DNA of 64,000 nt from Amycolatopsis umgeniensis (GCF_014205155.1 NZ_JACHMX010000001.1:7068001-7132000); one strand, 5' to 3'. Shown: positions 14,946 through 23,987, numbered from the stretch's first letter. Notes: generated from the sequence alone by a model not told the origin. Program-made: numbers and translations.

Positions 14946-16295
14946 TCACCCTAACCGGAACGCGACGGTGAACGCGGCCCCGCCTTCCGGCGCCGGACCG
15001 GCGGTCAGCGTTCCGCCCATGCGGGTGACCAGGCCGTGTGCCAGCGCGAGCCCGATCCCCGAACCGACCGGACGGCTGTCGCGATACCGCTCGTTCAGCA
15101 CCCCGCGCTCGAACGCGACCGGGTAGTCCTCCGGCGCGAGGCCGGGGCCGCCGTCGCGCACCGCCAGCCGGGCTTGCCCCTCGGCGGCCACCAGGGAGAA
15201 CACGATCGGTGCGCCCGCCGGGGTCACGCGCAGGGCGTTCTCCGCCAGTCCGTCGACGACCTGGCGAAGTCGCCGCGGATCGGCGATGACCGGGACTTCG
15301 CCGGGCGGCCGCTCGACCAGCAGCGTGACGTTCTGTCGTGCGCACCGCAGCCGCCAGACGTCGGCGCATTCGTCGACCAGCGCGGCGAGGTCGAGGCGTG
15401 CCGGGTCGAGACGGAACTCGTCGGCGCCGAGTCTCGCCAGCTCCAACAGGTCGCTGACCAGGCGTTCCAGTCGTTGCGCCTCGCGGTGGATGGTCTGGCC
15501 TGCCCTGCGCGCGTCTTCGCCTTCGGCCACGCCGTCGCCGATCGCCTCGGCGAATCCGGTGACGGCGGTCAGTGGGGTCCGTAGCTCGTGAGACACCGAA
15601 AGCAGGAACTCGCGTTGCCGCGCCTCGCTGTACTGGAGCGCGTCGGCCAGTTCGTTGACCGACTTCGCGACGTCCGCGACCTCGGACGGCCCCTCGACCG
15701 GAACGCGCAGGTCACGGCGCCCGGAACGCATCCCGTTCGCCACTGACGCGGCCCGCCGCAGCGGACGGGACAGCATCCGGCTCAGCACCAGCCCCGCGAT
15801 CGCGGCGACAGCCAGTCCGGCGCCGAGCGCGAGCACGGTGTTGCGCACCAGCATCCGCCCGCGCGCCTCACCGGTTTTCGTCGACTGGACGAGCGCGAAA
15901 GCGGCGCCTCGCGCGCCGACGGTGCGCACCTCGACGAGGTACTGCTGGCCCTCGACGAGCACCGTGCCCGAGCGGGTGAAGCCCGCTTTGGTGGCGGCGA
16001 TCGCCGCGACGGTCCCGTCGCCGTCGAGTGTCCCGTTCGGACGCCGGACGACGACGTCGATCCCTTGCCCGCGAACGACTTCCGCGACCTTGCTCACGCC
16101 GAGCCGGTTGCCGATCCCGGTCTCGTCGAGCTGGCTCGCGACCACGTCGGCCTGCGCCGAGAGCGACTGCCGGAGCACGTCGGTGCCGGTGGTGCGGATG
16201 AGCCGCGCCGCGACCAGCCCGGCGACCACCACCGCGACCGCGGCGATCGCGAGGCACACCACGGTGATCCGCAGCGCGAGCGACGTCCGCTTCAT
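14946..16295 (-). CDS. Sensor histidine kinase (HAMP-type)
   Basis: 449 residues. Two transmembrane helices (about 9-31 and 152-172) flank an extracytoplasmic sensor of about 120 residues. A HAMP linker (about 175-225) leads to the dimerisation and phosphoacceptor helix with His236 in SVSHELRTPLT. The ATP-binding domain then shows the N box (GLAENALRVT), the G1 box (VRDGGPGLAPED) and the G2 box (GSGIGLALAHGLV). It pairs with the OmpR-type regulator whose gene overlaps its start by 4 bp (ATGA). The signal is unknown. The two exported small proteins at the head of the operon could take part in sensing. Confidence 0.94.
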   Translation of the reverse strand: MKRTSLALRITVVCLAIAAVAVVVAGLVAARLIRTTGTDVLRQSLSAQADVVASQLDETGIGNRLGVSKVAEVVRGQGIDVVVRRPNGTLDGDGTVAAIAATKAGFTRSGTVLVEGQQYLVEVRTVGARGAAFALVQSTKTGEARGRMLVRNTVLALGAGLAVAAIAGLVLSRMLSRPLRRAASVANGMRSGRRDLRVPVEGPSEVADVAKSVNELADALQYSEARQREFLLSVSHELRTPLTAVTGFAEAIGDGVAEGEDARRAGQTIHREAQRLERLVSDLLELARLGADEFRLDPARLDLAALVDECADVWRLRCARQNVTLLVERPPGEVPVIADPRRLRQVVDGLAENALRVTPAGAPIVFSLVAAEGQARLAVRDGGPGLAPEDYPVAFERGVLNERYRDSRPVGSGIGLALAHGLVTRMGGTLTAGPAPEGGAAFTVAFRLG

Positions 16296-16981
16296 CCGGC
16301 GTCCGCCGCGTAGCCGATGCCGCGGACCGTCCTGATCGGACTGTGGTCACCCAGTTTTCCCCGCAGCTGGGCGATATGGACATCGACGGTCCGCGTACCC
16401 GCGGACGCGGCGTAACCCCAGACGGAGCTGAGCAACTGCTCACGGCTGAACACCTGACCGGGGCGTTTCACCAGATGGGTGAGCAGTTCGAACTCGGTCG
16501 ACGTCAGCGCGATCTCGGTTTCGGCGGCCCAGACGCGGCGCTGGGTGACATCGACGCGTACGCCGCCCGCCGTGTAGGTCTCGGCGGGCGGCGCGGATCC
16601 GGCGGCGCGGCGCAGCACCGTCCGGACCCTGGCCGAGAGTTCACGCGGGCTGAACGGTTTCGTCAGGTAGTCGTCCGCGCCGATCTCCAGTCCCAGCAAG
16701 CGGTCCAGCTCGTCGTCGCGGGCAGTCACGAACAGCACCGGCGTCCAGTCGCCGCCCGCGCGCAGCGTCCGGCAGATCTCGATACCGTCCATTCCGGACA
16801 GTCCGATGTCGAGCACGATCGCGACCGGGCGCAGCCTCCGGATCGTGGCGAGCGCCGCGCCGCCGTCCGGCTCGACCCGCACGCCGAACCCGTCCCGCTT
16901 CAAGTACAGCGAGGCGAGTTCGGCGATCGCGGGGTCGTCCTCGACGACGAGTACCAGCCCGCGTCCCGGTTGTGTCGTCAC
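16292..16981 (-). CDS. OmpR/PhoB-type response regulator
   Basis: 229 residues from a GTG start. The receiver domain has the acidic pair Asp15/Asp16, the phosphoacceptor Asp58 (VAIVLDIG), and the conserved Lys in ADDYLTKPF. The C-terminal winged helix (about 135-229) includes TSTEFELLTHLVKRPGQVFSREQLL and ends RTVRGIGYAAD, typical of the family. It is phosphorylated by the kinase encoded immediately downstream and binds DNA as a dimer. The targets are unknown and probably include its own operon. Confidence 0.95.
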   Translation of the reverse strand: MTTQPGRGLVLVVEDDPAIAELASLYLKRDGFGVRVEPDGGAALATIRRLRPVAIVLDIGLSGMDGIEICRTLRAGGDWTPVLFVTARDDELDRLLGLEIGADDYLTKPFSPRELSARVRTVLRRAAGSAPPAETYTAGGVRVDVTQRRVWAAETEIALTSTEFELLTHLVKRPGQVFSREQLLSSVWGYAASAGTRTVDVHIAQLRGKLGDHSPIRTVRGIGYAADAG

Positions 16982-16993
16982 CGGCAGATCCTG

Positions 16994-17158
16994 TCACGGG
17001 GCCGGGTCGCCGGCCATGTCCTGCTCGATCGAGTCGAGGGTGCGCTGGACGTCGCTCAGTTCGCCCGGCGCCGGGCTCGAGGTCGGCTTCTCGTCGGTGC
17101 ACGCGGCCGTGCCCAGCAGCGCGAGCGCGGTCAGTGTCGCGGCCAAGAGGCGTTTCAC
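16994..17158 (-). CDS. Tiny lipoprotein (54 residues) in the two-component operon
   Basis: A 54-residue protein from GTG 17158. It has a basic start (VKRLLAA), a hydrophobic run and a lipobox-like LLGTAAC (Cys near residue 20), leaving only about 35 mature residues that are acidic and Ser/Pro-rich. I do not recognise it. The GTG overlaps the stop codon of the upstream secreted-protein gene (GTGA), and the response regulator follows 12 bp later, so all four genes appear to form one transcript. Such a small anchored peptide could be an accessory sensor or a modulator of the kinase; this is an inference from context only. Confidence 0.7.
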   Translation of the reverse strand: MKRLLAATLTALALLGTAACTDEKPTSSPAPGELSDVQRTLDSIEQDMAGDPAP

Positions 17159-17526
17159 TTGCCCGCCTTGCAGTGCGCGCCCGCGAACGCGTCGAGCTTC
17201 TGCTTCGCCGCGGTGAGCTCGGGGAGCCGCCCGCTGCGCTTGTCGGCGCGCTTCTGGAGCCTGTCGGCGGTGTCGTTGTGGTTCTTCTTGCGCTGGTCTT
17301 CGGCCCTGGCCTTGAGGTTCGCGACGGAACCGCGGATCTCGGGGCCGCCGTTGATGCGGTCGGTGAGCTTCGTGGTGCGCTCGGTGAGCTTGGGCAGCCA
17401 TTCGGCGCACAGCTGCTGGGATTCCTCGGGGCTGAGCGTGATCGGGGCCGTTTGGGCGGAGGCGGCCGGGGCGAGGGCGACGAGGCCGGCCGCGGTCAGG
17501 CAGGCGGCGATGGTGTGTTTCAGCAT
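17155..17526 (-). CDS. Secreted helical protein at the head of the two-component operon
   Basis: 123 residues from ATG 17526 (MLKHTIAACLTAAGL). A Sec signal peptide with a likely cleavage after ASA is followed by a mature domain of about 95 residues rich in Lys, Arg, Glu and Asp. That domain is predicted to be long amphipathic helices (LTERTTKLTDRINGG, ADRLQKRADKRSG), possibly a coiled coil, with two cysteines, one near each end. I do not recognise the family. Translation is coupled to the tiny lipoprotein gene by a 4-bp overlap. The order secreted protein, lipoprotein, regulator, kinase suggests an extracytoplasmic accessory role in signalling. Confidence 0.75.
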   Translation of the reverse strand: MLKHTIAACLTAAGLVALAPAASAQTAPITLSPEESQQLCAEWLPKLTERTTKLTDRINGGPEIRGSVANLKARAEDQRKKNHNDTADRLQKRADKRSGRLPELTAAKQKLDAFAGAHCKAGK

Positions 17527-17599
17527 GCGAAGAGCGTCGCGTGGCCAGATGCGAGGAATGTGGGGGCGATGTTCGGGTTTTGTAAGCGATACTCGGACG

Positions 17600-19387
17600 A
17601 TGGGGCTGAAGACACTGACCGTCACCGTGGTGGCGACACTGCTGCTCACCGCCGCACCGGCCATCGCGTCACCACCCGCGTTCGTCCTCCGTGACGGCGT
17701 CAGCGAGCCGGTGTTCTCCTACGACAAGGCCATCCGCGAGACGGCTTGGGTGGAAACCGGCCAGGACCTCGACCGCGACGGCCGGGTCGACAGGGTCGCC
17801 GCCGACATCATCCGGCCGTCGGAACCGGTCGGCCGTGTCCCGGTGATCATGGACGTCAGCCCGTACTTCGAGAAGATCGGGCGCGGGAACGAACGCCAGC
17901 CGAAGACGTATCTTCCCGACGGCACGCCGTCGCAGTTCCCGCTCTTCTACGACAACTACTTCGTCCCGCGCGGGTACGCGGTCGTGCTGGCCGACGTCGG
18001 GGGCACCAACCGCTCGTCCGGGTGTTTCGACGACGTCGCGTCCGGCAACGCCGTCGTGAACTGGCTCAACGGGCGCGCTCAGGCTTTCCGGACGCCGTTC
18101 GGGCCGGAGCGGGTCCGCGCGGGCTGGGCGAACGGGTCGGTCGGCGCGATCGGGAAGTCGCAGGACGGGGCGACCGCGATCGGGATGGCTGCGTCCGGGA
18201 TCGACGGGTTGAAGACCATCGTGCCGATCGCCGGGGTCAGTTCCTACTACGAGGTCCACAACTCGGACGGCGCGTACTTCGGCTGGGCGGGCGGCCCGGG
18301 CCTCTACAACGAACGTGCCGAGAAGCTGTGCCAGCCGTTCGAAGCGGACAACGCGCGGCGCGCGGGAACGAACGGGAACTTCAACGAGTACTGGCGCGGG
18401 CTCGACTACGTCGCGAAGACCGGCAAAGTGCGCGCAAGCGTTTTCGCGTCGATGGGCTTCCACGATCTCAATGTCAACCCGATCCAGTTCGGCCCCTGGT
18501 GGGAGGCACTGAACGCGTACGGCGTGCCGCGCAAGGCGTGGCTGCACCAGGCGGCGCACGTCGACCCCTTCGACCTCGACCGGTCGAGGTTCGTGAAGAC
18601 CTTGCACCGCTGGTTCGACCGGTGGCTGCTCGGTGTCCGCAACGGCGTCGAGACCGAACCGGCGATCCGGATCGAGCACACCCCGGACCGGTGGACCGAC
18701 GAACGCCGCTGGCCGCCCGCCACGCACTCGCGCACCCTGTGGCCTTCCTCTGAGGGCGGACTGGGGAACCGTCCTGCCTCGGGTGCCGCTTCGCTGACCG
18801 ATGACCCGGCGCGCGGCGCGTCCCAGTGGGTGGAGAACCCGTCGCAGACCAGCCCGGAACGCCTCGTCTTCGCAGGTGAACCGGTACGCGCGGACACCAG
18901 GATCGCCGGGACCGCCACGCTGACGGTGACCGCCCGCTCCGACAAGCCGAGCGCGCGGCTCGGCGCGGTGCTGGTCGACTACGGGCCCGCGAACGCACGG
19001 AACACGAAGTTCCCCGCGCTGGGCATCAAGAACCTGTCGACCCGTTCCTGCTGGGGCGCGGGCACGGCCGCCGACACCGGATGCTTCCTCGGCACCGTCG
19101 CGGATCTGACCACCGTGGACAAACGGATCCTGGCGACCGGCTGGGCCGACCTCGGCCACCACCGGTCGCTCTGGCGGGGCGAACCCCTGGAGCCCGGCAA
19201 GGCGTACACGATGACGTTCCGGCTGAGCAGTCTCGACCACGTCGTCCCGGCCGGGCACCGGCTGGCGCTCGTCCTCGGCGGGACCGACGCGGACATGTTC
19301 GACCCGGCGCTGCCCGCGCCGGGCGCCCGGGTGACTTTCGAGCTGGGCGGGACTTCGCTGTCGGTGCCGGTGGCGAGCCGCGATTAG
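17600..19387 (+). CDS. Secreted S15/CocE-type alpha/beta hydrolase (X-Pro dipeptidyl-peptidase family)
   Basis: 595 residues from ATG 17600, with a Sec signal peptide ending about residue 23 (AIASPP). The N-terminal alpha/beta hydrolase domain shows DVSPYFEK, the segment YFVPRGYAVVLADVGGTNRSSG, and a nucleophile-elbow-like AIGKSQDGATAIG with Ser187. GFHDLNV and HQAAHVDPF could supply the acid and histidine. The C-terminal half (about 380-595) is the jelly-roll domain typical of the X-Pro dipeptidyl-peptidase/CocE group. In most relatives the elbow reads GxSYxG; here Gln replaces Tyr. The substrate could be Pro-containing peptides or esters. It stands alone, with a 55-bp hairpin after it. Confidence 0.88.
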   Translation: MGLKTLTVTVVATLLLTAAPAIASPPAFVLRDGVSEPVFSYDKAIRETAWVETGQDLDRDGRVDRVAADIIRPSEPVGRVPVIMDVSPYFEKIGRGNERQPKTYLPDGTPSQFPLFYDNYFVPRGYAVVLADVGGTNRSSGCFDDVASGNAVVNWLNGRAQAFRTPFGPERVRAGWANGSVGAIGKSQDGATAIGMAASGIDGLKTIVPIAGVSSYYEVHNSDGAYFGWAGGPGLYNERAEKLCQPFEADNARRAGTNGNFNEYWRGLDYVAKTGKVRASVFASMGFHDLNVNPIQFGPWWEALNAYGVPRKAWLHQAAHVDPFDLDRSRFVKTLHRWFDRWLLGVRNGVETEPAIRIEHTPDRWTDERRWPPATHSRTLWPSSEGGLGNRPASGAASLTDDPARGASQWVENPSQTSPERLVFAGEPVRADTRIAGTATLTVTARSDKPSARLGAVLVDYGPANARNTKFPALGIKNLSTRSCWGAGTAADTGCFLGTVADLTTVDKRILATGWADLGHHRSLWRGEPLEPGKAYTMTFRLSSLDHVVPAGHRLALVLGGTDADMFDPALPAPGARVTFELGGTSLSVPVASRD

Positions 19388-19430
19388 TCCTCTGGATGCG
19401 GTCCGCGCGGCGCACCGGCGCGCGGTCGAT

Positions 19431-19485
19431 TGTCTTGAAGGCCACCTTTGAGACGGTGATCGTCTCAAAGGTGGCCTTCAAGACA
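19431..19485. repeat. 55-bp hairpin, dispersed family (copy 2 of the 638 type)
   Basis: Perfect 25-bp arms (19431-19455 and 19461-19485) with the loop GTGAT. Compared with 638-692, two arm positions differ and both are compensated in the partner arm. It lies 43 bp after the hydrolase stop codon. Confidence 0.87.
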
Positions 19486-19549
19486 CCGGTGCCTGCCCGC
19501 GAACCACCGCAACCAGTCCTCTGAACGCGGCGCACCATAAAGTAGGCGC

Positions 19550-20173
19550 ATGGCAGCCCCACGACGCACGCAGGAGGAACGCAGCGCCGCGATGCGCGTC
19601 AGGCTGCTCGACGCCACGATCGACTGTCTCGTCGAGTACGGCTACGCGGGCACCACGACCACCCGCGTCGCGGATCGCGCCGGGGTGACGCGCGGCGCGC
19701 AGGTGCACCACTTCCCGACCAAGACCGACCTCGTCACCTCCGCGATCCGGCATCTCGCGGCCAGGCGCACCGAGGTCGCGATGGCGGAGATCGACCGGCT
19801 CAAGGCGTCGGCCGACCCGGTCGGGGACGCGTTGCAGCTGTTGTGGGAGATGCACCAGGGCCCGGTCTTCTCGGCGACCGTCGAGCTGTGGGTGGCGTCG
19901 CGGACCGATCCGGAGCTGCGCGCGCAGATGGCGGTGGTCGAGCCGATCGCGACGAGCAGCCTGGTCGAGTTCGGCAAGGCGCTGCTCCCGGACCATTCGG
20001 CGCATCCGGAGTTCCTGCACGCGGTGTACACGGCGATGGACGTCGTCCGCGGCATCCTCATCGCCAGCTGGGCGACCCGCGACCAGGCCGAACTGGACGC
20101 GCGCTGGGAGCGCGGCCGCCGTCACCTGATCCTGCTCTTCGGGGCGCTGATGCAGCCCGCTCCCTCTCGCTAG
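19550..20173 (+). CDS. TetR-family regulator
   Basis: 207 residues. The N-terminal helix-turn-helix is at about residues 15-62, with TTTTRVADRAGVTRGAQVHHFPTKTDLV as the recognition segment, followed by a helical effector domain. The QVHHFP variant occurs in a subset of TetR proteins often tied to fatty-acid or efflux genes. It lies 35 bp before an HxlR-type gene on the same strand, so the two may be cotranscribed. No structural target gene is adjacent and no clear palindromic operator was found directly upstream. The target is therefore unknown. Confidence 0.9.
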   Translation: MAAPRRTQEERSAAMRVRLLDATIDCLVEYGYAGTTTTRVADRAGVTRGAQVHHFPTKTDLVTSAIRHLAARRTEVAMAEIDRLKASADPVGDALQLLWEMHQGPVFSATVELWVASRTDPELRAQMAVVEPIATSSLVEFGKALLPDHSAHPEFLHAVYTAMDVVRGILIASWATRDQAELDARWERGRRHLILLFGALMQPAPSR

Positions 20174-20208
20174 GCGTGTTACTCTCCCCGGGAGAGTGAG
20201 GAGGTCAC

Positions 20209-20571
20209 GTGCTCGGAAACCCGTACGACCCCGACTGCCCCACCCGCGCCCTGCTCGACCGCATCGGCGACCAGTGGACCGTGCTGATCGTCGGCGTGCT
20301 CGGCGACGGCCCGCTCCGGTTCACCGAGATCGGCAAACGCGTGCGCGGTATCTCGCAGAAGGTCCTGACCCAGACACTCCGCAGCCTCGTCCGCGACGGC
20401 ATCCTGACGCGGACGGCGTACCCGGAGATCCCGCCGCACGTCGAGTACGAGCTGACCGCGCTCGGCCACAACCTCGCCGAGCCGCTCGAGATGCTCGACA
20501 AGTGGGCTCGTGTGCACATGGGCGAGGTCCTCGACGCCCGCAAGAGCCACGACGGTCAGCTCACCGCTTGA
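20209..20571 (+). CDS. HxlR-family winged-helix regulator
   Basis: A 120-residue protein with the full HxlR layout: a cysteine near the start (DPDCPTRALLDRIGDQWTVLIV, Cys near residue 9), a winged helix (RFTEIGKRVRGISQKVLTQTLRSLVRDGILTR), and the C-terminal dimer helix. In several relatives the N-terminal cysteine senses aldehydes, quinones or thiol-reactive compounds. The last 11 bp overlap the 3' end of the convergent response regulator gene. The target is unknown. Confidence 0.93.
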   Translation: MLGNPYDPDCPTRALLDRIGDQWTVLIVGVLGDGPLRFTEIGKRVRGISQKVLTQTLRSLVRDGILTRTAYPEIPPHVEYELTALGHNLAEPLEMLDKWARVHMGEVLDARKSHDGQLTA

Positions 20572-21211
20572 CCAAGCCGGCCTCGTGCGCCAGCAGACCC
20601 GCCTGGGTCCGGTTCGCGCAGTCCAGTTTGACCAGCATCCGCGAAACGTAGCTCTTGACCGTCGCCTCCGCGAGGTGCAGCCGCGCCGCGATGTCCGCAT
20701 TGGACAGTCCTTCGCCGAGACAGGCCAGGACGTCCGTTTCCCGCTCTGTCAGGCCTTCGGTCTTCCGCCGCGCGTCATCGCCGCGACGCCGCCCGTCGGC
20801 CGACATCGCCACGAGCCGTTGCGCGGCTTCGGGAGAGAGCACGGTGTGCCCGTCGGCGGCGACCCGCACCAGGCCGATCAGATCCTCCGGAGGCGTGGAC
20901 TTCACCAGGAATCCGGCCGCGCCCGCCCGCAGCGCACGGATGACGTAGGTGTCCGCGTCGAATGTCGTCAGCGCGACGACAGCGGGAGGATCCGGGAGTT
21001 TCGCGATCCGCTCGATGGCGGTCAGCCCGTCGACGCCGGGCATCCGCAGGTCCATCAGCACCACGCGCGGCCGGTGCCGGACCACGGCCTCGACGGCCTC
21101 CGCGCCGTCCTGCGCCTGTGCCACGACCTCGATGTCCTCCGCGGAACCGAGGATCGTCCGCAGATGCGCGCAGACCATCGGCTCGTCATCGACGACGACC
21201 ACCCGGATCAC
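20561..21211 (-). CDS. NarL/LuxR-type response regulator
   Basis: 216 residues from GTG 21211. The receiver domain has acidic Asp8/Asp9, the phosphoacceptor Asp54 (VVLMDLRMPG) and Lys in GFLVKSTPPE. The C-terminal LuxR helix-turn-helix is GLTERETDVLACLGEGLSNADIAARLHLAEATVKSYVSRML. Its start overlaps the kinase stop codon (GTGA), so the two are translationally coupled and form a cognate pair. The regulated genes are not evident. The neighbouring membrane glycosyltransferase operon is divergent from the kinase gene and is one possibility. Confidence 0.95.
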   Translation of the reverse strand: MIRVVVVDDEPMVCAHLRTILGSAEDIEVVAQAQDGAEAVEAVVRHRPRVVLMDLRMPGVDGLTAIERIAKLPDPPAVVALTTFDADTYVIRALRAGAAGFLVKSTPPEDLIGLVRVAADGHTVLSPEAAQRLVAMSADGRRRGDDARRKTEGLTERETDVLACLGEGLSNADIAARLHLAEATVKSYVSRMLVKLDCANRTQAGLLAHEAGLVKR

Positions 21212-22416
21212 GCATCTCCTTCCGTCGTCGGGACGTAGGCCGGAAGTATCGCATCGACGCGGTATCCGCCGCTCGCTCCCGGCCCGGCTTCGAACCGGCC
21301 GCCGATCAGCTCGACGCGTTGCCGCAGCCCGGCCAGTCCCGCGCCCGAACCACTGCCCGCCAGTGCCGGATCCGGTGCCGCGCCCGCCCGCGTGTTCTCC
21401 ACCGTGACGTCCAGACCACCGGCGTGGTAGCGGAGTCCGACGGTCGCTGTCGAGCCCGGCGCGTGCTTGCGGATGTTCGTCAGCGCCTCCTGCACGACGC
21501 GATACGCGGTGCGGGCGACGGTCGGGGAGATCCGCCCGGGATCGCCGCGCACGGTCAGTTCGGTCGGGATGCCCACCGACGCCGATTCCGCGACCAGCGT
21601 CGCCGGATCGCCCGCCGTGCCGTCGGTGAGCGGGCGCGGCTCCGCGTCGGCGCCGTTGCGCAGCACCCCGACGAGATCGCGCAGTTCGTCCAGGGCGAGC
21701 GCGCCTTCGCGCCGGATGTCCTCGGCGGAGGTCCGCACCGCCTCGTCCGCCGAGACCACGCCGAGCGCGCCGGCGTGCAGCACCATCAGGCTCAGCCGGT
21801 GCGTGACGACGTCGTGCATCTCCTCGGCCAGCTTCCGCCGCTCTTCGGCCCGGGCGCGTTCGGCGAGCAGGTGCTGCTCGCGCTCGGCGCGTTCGGCACG
21901 GTCCCGCAGCGAGCGCAGCAACTGGCGGCGCGCCTCGAAGTACAGCGAAAGCGTGGTGGGCAGCGCCGTGCCCAGCAGGCCGAACGGAGTGGTGTTCCAG
22001 TGCGCGTCCCACGGCCGCGCCGCGCAGGCGACCAGGATCGCGGTCAGCCAGAGCAGGGTCCGGCGGTCGATCAGGCGGGCCAGCTGGCTCAGTACGACCG
22101 GGGTGATCGTCGGGACGGTCATCAGCGTCAGCTGCCGCTCCGGCACCAGCAGCCCGGGGGAGAAGAGGTCGGACGCGAGCATCAGCAGCCCGCCCACCGT
22201 GATCAGTCCCGCGACCAGCCTCGGGTACCGGAACAGCAGGATCAGCGAGAGATCGAGCAGCACCTGCAGGGTGACGCCCGCGGCGGGCCCCGCCCAGCCG
22301 GTGGTCGGTTCGCCGAAGACGTACAGCGTGATGTCCAGGCCCACGAACGCGAGCGAGGCCAGCGTGAGCCACACGGTGTCGACCGGACCTGGCCGGAACG
22401 GCCTGCTTTTCTCCAC
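21208..22416 (-). CDS. Sensor histidine kinase, NarL partner type (HisKA_3)
   Basis: 402 residues. The N-terminal half (about 12-160) is a membrane domain of five or six helices without a large extracytoplasmic loop, so it probably senses within or near the membrane. The phosphoacceptor helix EERRKLAEEMHDVVTHRLS carries His201 in the MHDVVTHRLS motif of the HisKA_3 group. The ATPase domain has the N box (VVQEALTNIRKHA) and a G box (GSGAGLAGLRQRVELIGG). Such kinases in actinomycetes often control stress, export or antibiotic genes. The signal is unknown. Confidence 0.94.
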   Translation of the reverse strand: MEKSRPFRPGPVDTVWLTLASLAFVGLDITLYVFGEPTTGWAGPAAGVTLQVLLDLSLILLFRYPRLVAGLITVGGLLMLASDLFSPGLLVPERQLTLMTVPTITPVVLSQLARLIDRRTLLWLTAILVACAARPWDAHWNTTPFGLLGTALPTTLSLYFEARRQLLRSLRDRAERAEREQHLLAERARAEERRKLAEEMHDVVTHRLSLMVLHAGALGVVSADEAVRTSAEDIRREGALALDELRDLVGVLRNGADAEPRPLTDGTAGDPATLVAESASVGIPTELTVRGDPGRISPTVARTAYRVVQEALTNIRKHAPGSTATVGLRYHAGGLDVTVENTRAGAAPDPALAGSGSGAGLAGLRQRVELIGGRFEAGPGASGGYRVDAILPAYVPTTEGDA

Positions 22417-22530
22417 CGGGTCAAGGTAGCCAGCCGGACATCCCCTCGCCCGGGATCCGCAACTTTCGTCTATCCGGTGACCATCCTTACCCGGTTTCCC
22501 GGGCGGGCGGTCTGCTGTGGACTGGAGCTT

Positions 22531-23985
22531 ATGAGCATCGCGACCCAGACAGTCCGAACAGGACAGGAGCAGACCTTCGCCCGCCTGCCGGTGTTCGTCG
22601 TCGCCGCACTGGCCGGAGCCGCGCTACTGGCCACCAGCGGCCGCTACGCGCACGGCTTCGACGAGCTGTACTTCCTGATGGCGGGCCGGGAACACCTGGC
22701 TTGGGGGTACTTCGACCAGCCGCCGCTGATCCCGGCGCTGGCCGGGGCGATGGACTCGCTGTTCCCCGGTTCGCTGGTGATGCTGCGTCTCCCGATGACG
22801 CTGGCCGCGGCCGCGGGAGTGGTCGTCACCGCGCTGATCGCCAGGGAACTGGGCGGCGGACGTGGCGCGCAGGTGCTCGCGGCCGGGCTCTACGCGACGT
22901 CCGGGGTGATCATCGTCAGCCATTGGATCGGCACCTACGTCTTCGATCCGTTCCTGTGGACGGTGATCGTCTGGCTGGTCGTCCGCTGGGTGCGCACCCG
23001 CCGCGACGGACTGCTGGTCTGGGCGGGTGTGGTCACCGCGATCTCCCTGCAGACGAAGTTCCTCGTCCCCGCTTTCTGGGCCCTCGCGCTGCTCGCCGCA
23101 CTGGTGCTCGGGCCGAGAGAGCTCGTGCGACGGCCGAAACTGTGGCTGGGCGCGGGAATCGCCGTCGTCGCCACGATCCCGACGCTGCTCTGGCAGGCGT
23201 CGAACGGCTGGCCGTACCTGATCATGAACGACGTCGTCTCGGCGGAATTCCCCGGCACGTGGCCCTTCCTGCGCGACGGGTTCCTGACGGCGGGCGTCGG
23301 GGCGGGCGTGCTCGCGTTCGTCTACGGCCTCGTCCGGTTGATCTCTGCACGTGACCTTCGCGGCTATCGCTTCCTGGGGGTAGCGATAGTCGCGCTCATC
23401 GCCGCGTTCCTGCTGCTGCACGGGCGTTCTTACTACCTGATGAGCGTCTTCGCGCTGCCGTACGCCGCCGCGGCGACGGGGTTCGCGAAGCACGTTCCCC
23501 GCTGGCGGCTGATGGCCTGGCCCGTGATGGTGCTTTCGGCGGTGATCACTCTCGCCGGCCTGCCGATCTACCCGGCGACCATGACCCGGACGAGCTTCGG
23601 GCCGATCACGCTCGGCAGTTCCTTCGCTGGTGGCGAGCTGCCGCAACAGGAGCTGGTCAAGGCGGTCGGCGAGACCTACGCGGCCCTGCCGCCCGGGCAG
23701 CGGGCGCGCACCGCCGTCTACGCCGAGATCTACCCGTTCGCCGCCGCGGCCGAGTTCTACGGCGGGCGCTACGGCATCGACCACGTCTACAGTGGCCATC
23801 GCGGCTACTGGTACTTCGACCGGCCCCCGGAATCCGCGGACAGCGTGCTCTTCCTCGGGTTCGATCCGGGACTGCTCAAGCCGTACTTCGCCACGGTGAC
23901 CCCGGTGGTGGAGGGACTGCTGTGGCGGTACGACGGAAGACAGGGTTCCTGGGACGAGATCTGGCCCAAGCTGGAAAGGCATTGA
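22531..23985 (+). CDS. Membrane glycosyltransferase, PMT/ArnT (GT39/GT83-like) family
   Basis: A 484-residue protein of about 10-12 transmembrane helices. The first extracytoplasmic loop holds the signature HGFDELYFLMAGREHLAWGYFDQPPL, with the Asp-Glu pair used for catalysis or metal binding in GT-C enzymes. The C-terminal 100 residues form a small extracytoplasmic domain. GT-C enzymes transfer sugars from polyprenyl-phosphate donors to lipids, glycans or proteins on the outer face of the membrane. Its stop codon is two bases before the start of a GPP34-family gene, so the two are one operon. The donor and acceptor are unknown. Confidence 0.88.
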   Translation: MSIATQTVRTGQEQTFARLPVFVVAALAGAALLATSGRYAHGFDELYFLMAGREHLAWGYFDQPPLIPALAGAMDSLFPGSLVMLRLPMTLAAAAGVVVTALIARELGGGRGAQVLAAGLYATSGVIIVSHWIGTYVFDPFLWTVIVWLVVRWVRTRRDGLLVWAGVVTAISLQTKFLVPAFWALALLAALVLGPRELVRRPKLWLGAGIAVVATIPTLLWQASNGWPYLIMNDVVSAEFPGTWPFLRDGFLTAGVGAGVLAFVYGLVRLISARDLRGYRFLGVAIVALIAAFLLLHGRSYYLMSVFALPYAAAATGFAKHVPRWRLMAWPVMVLSAVITLAGLPIYPATMTRTSFGPITLGSSFAGGELPQQELVKAVGETYAALPPGQRARTAVYAEIYPFAAAAEFYGGRYGIDHVYSGHRGYWYFDRPPESADSVLFLGFDPGLLKPYFATVTPVVEGLLWRYDGRQGSWDEIWPKLERH

Positions 23986-23987
23986 CG

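Noticed and set aside
16343..17599. N-terminal extension of the S15 hydrolase frame to over 1000 residues
   Set aside because: It runs antisense through the response regulator and the two small exported-protein genes; the signal peptide begins at the internal ATG 17600.
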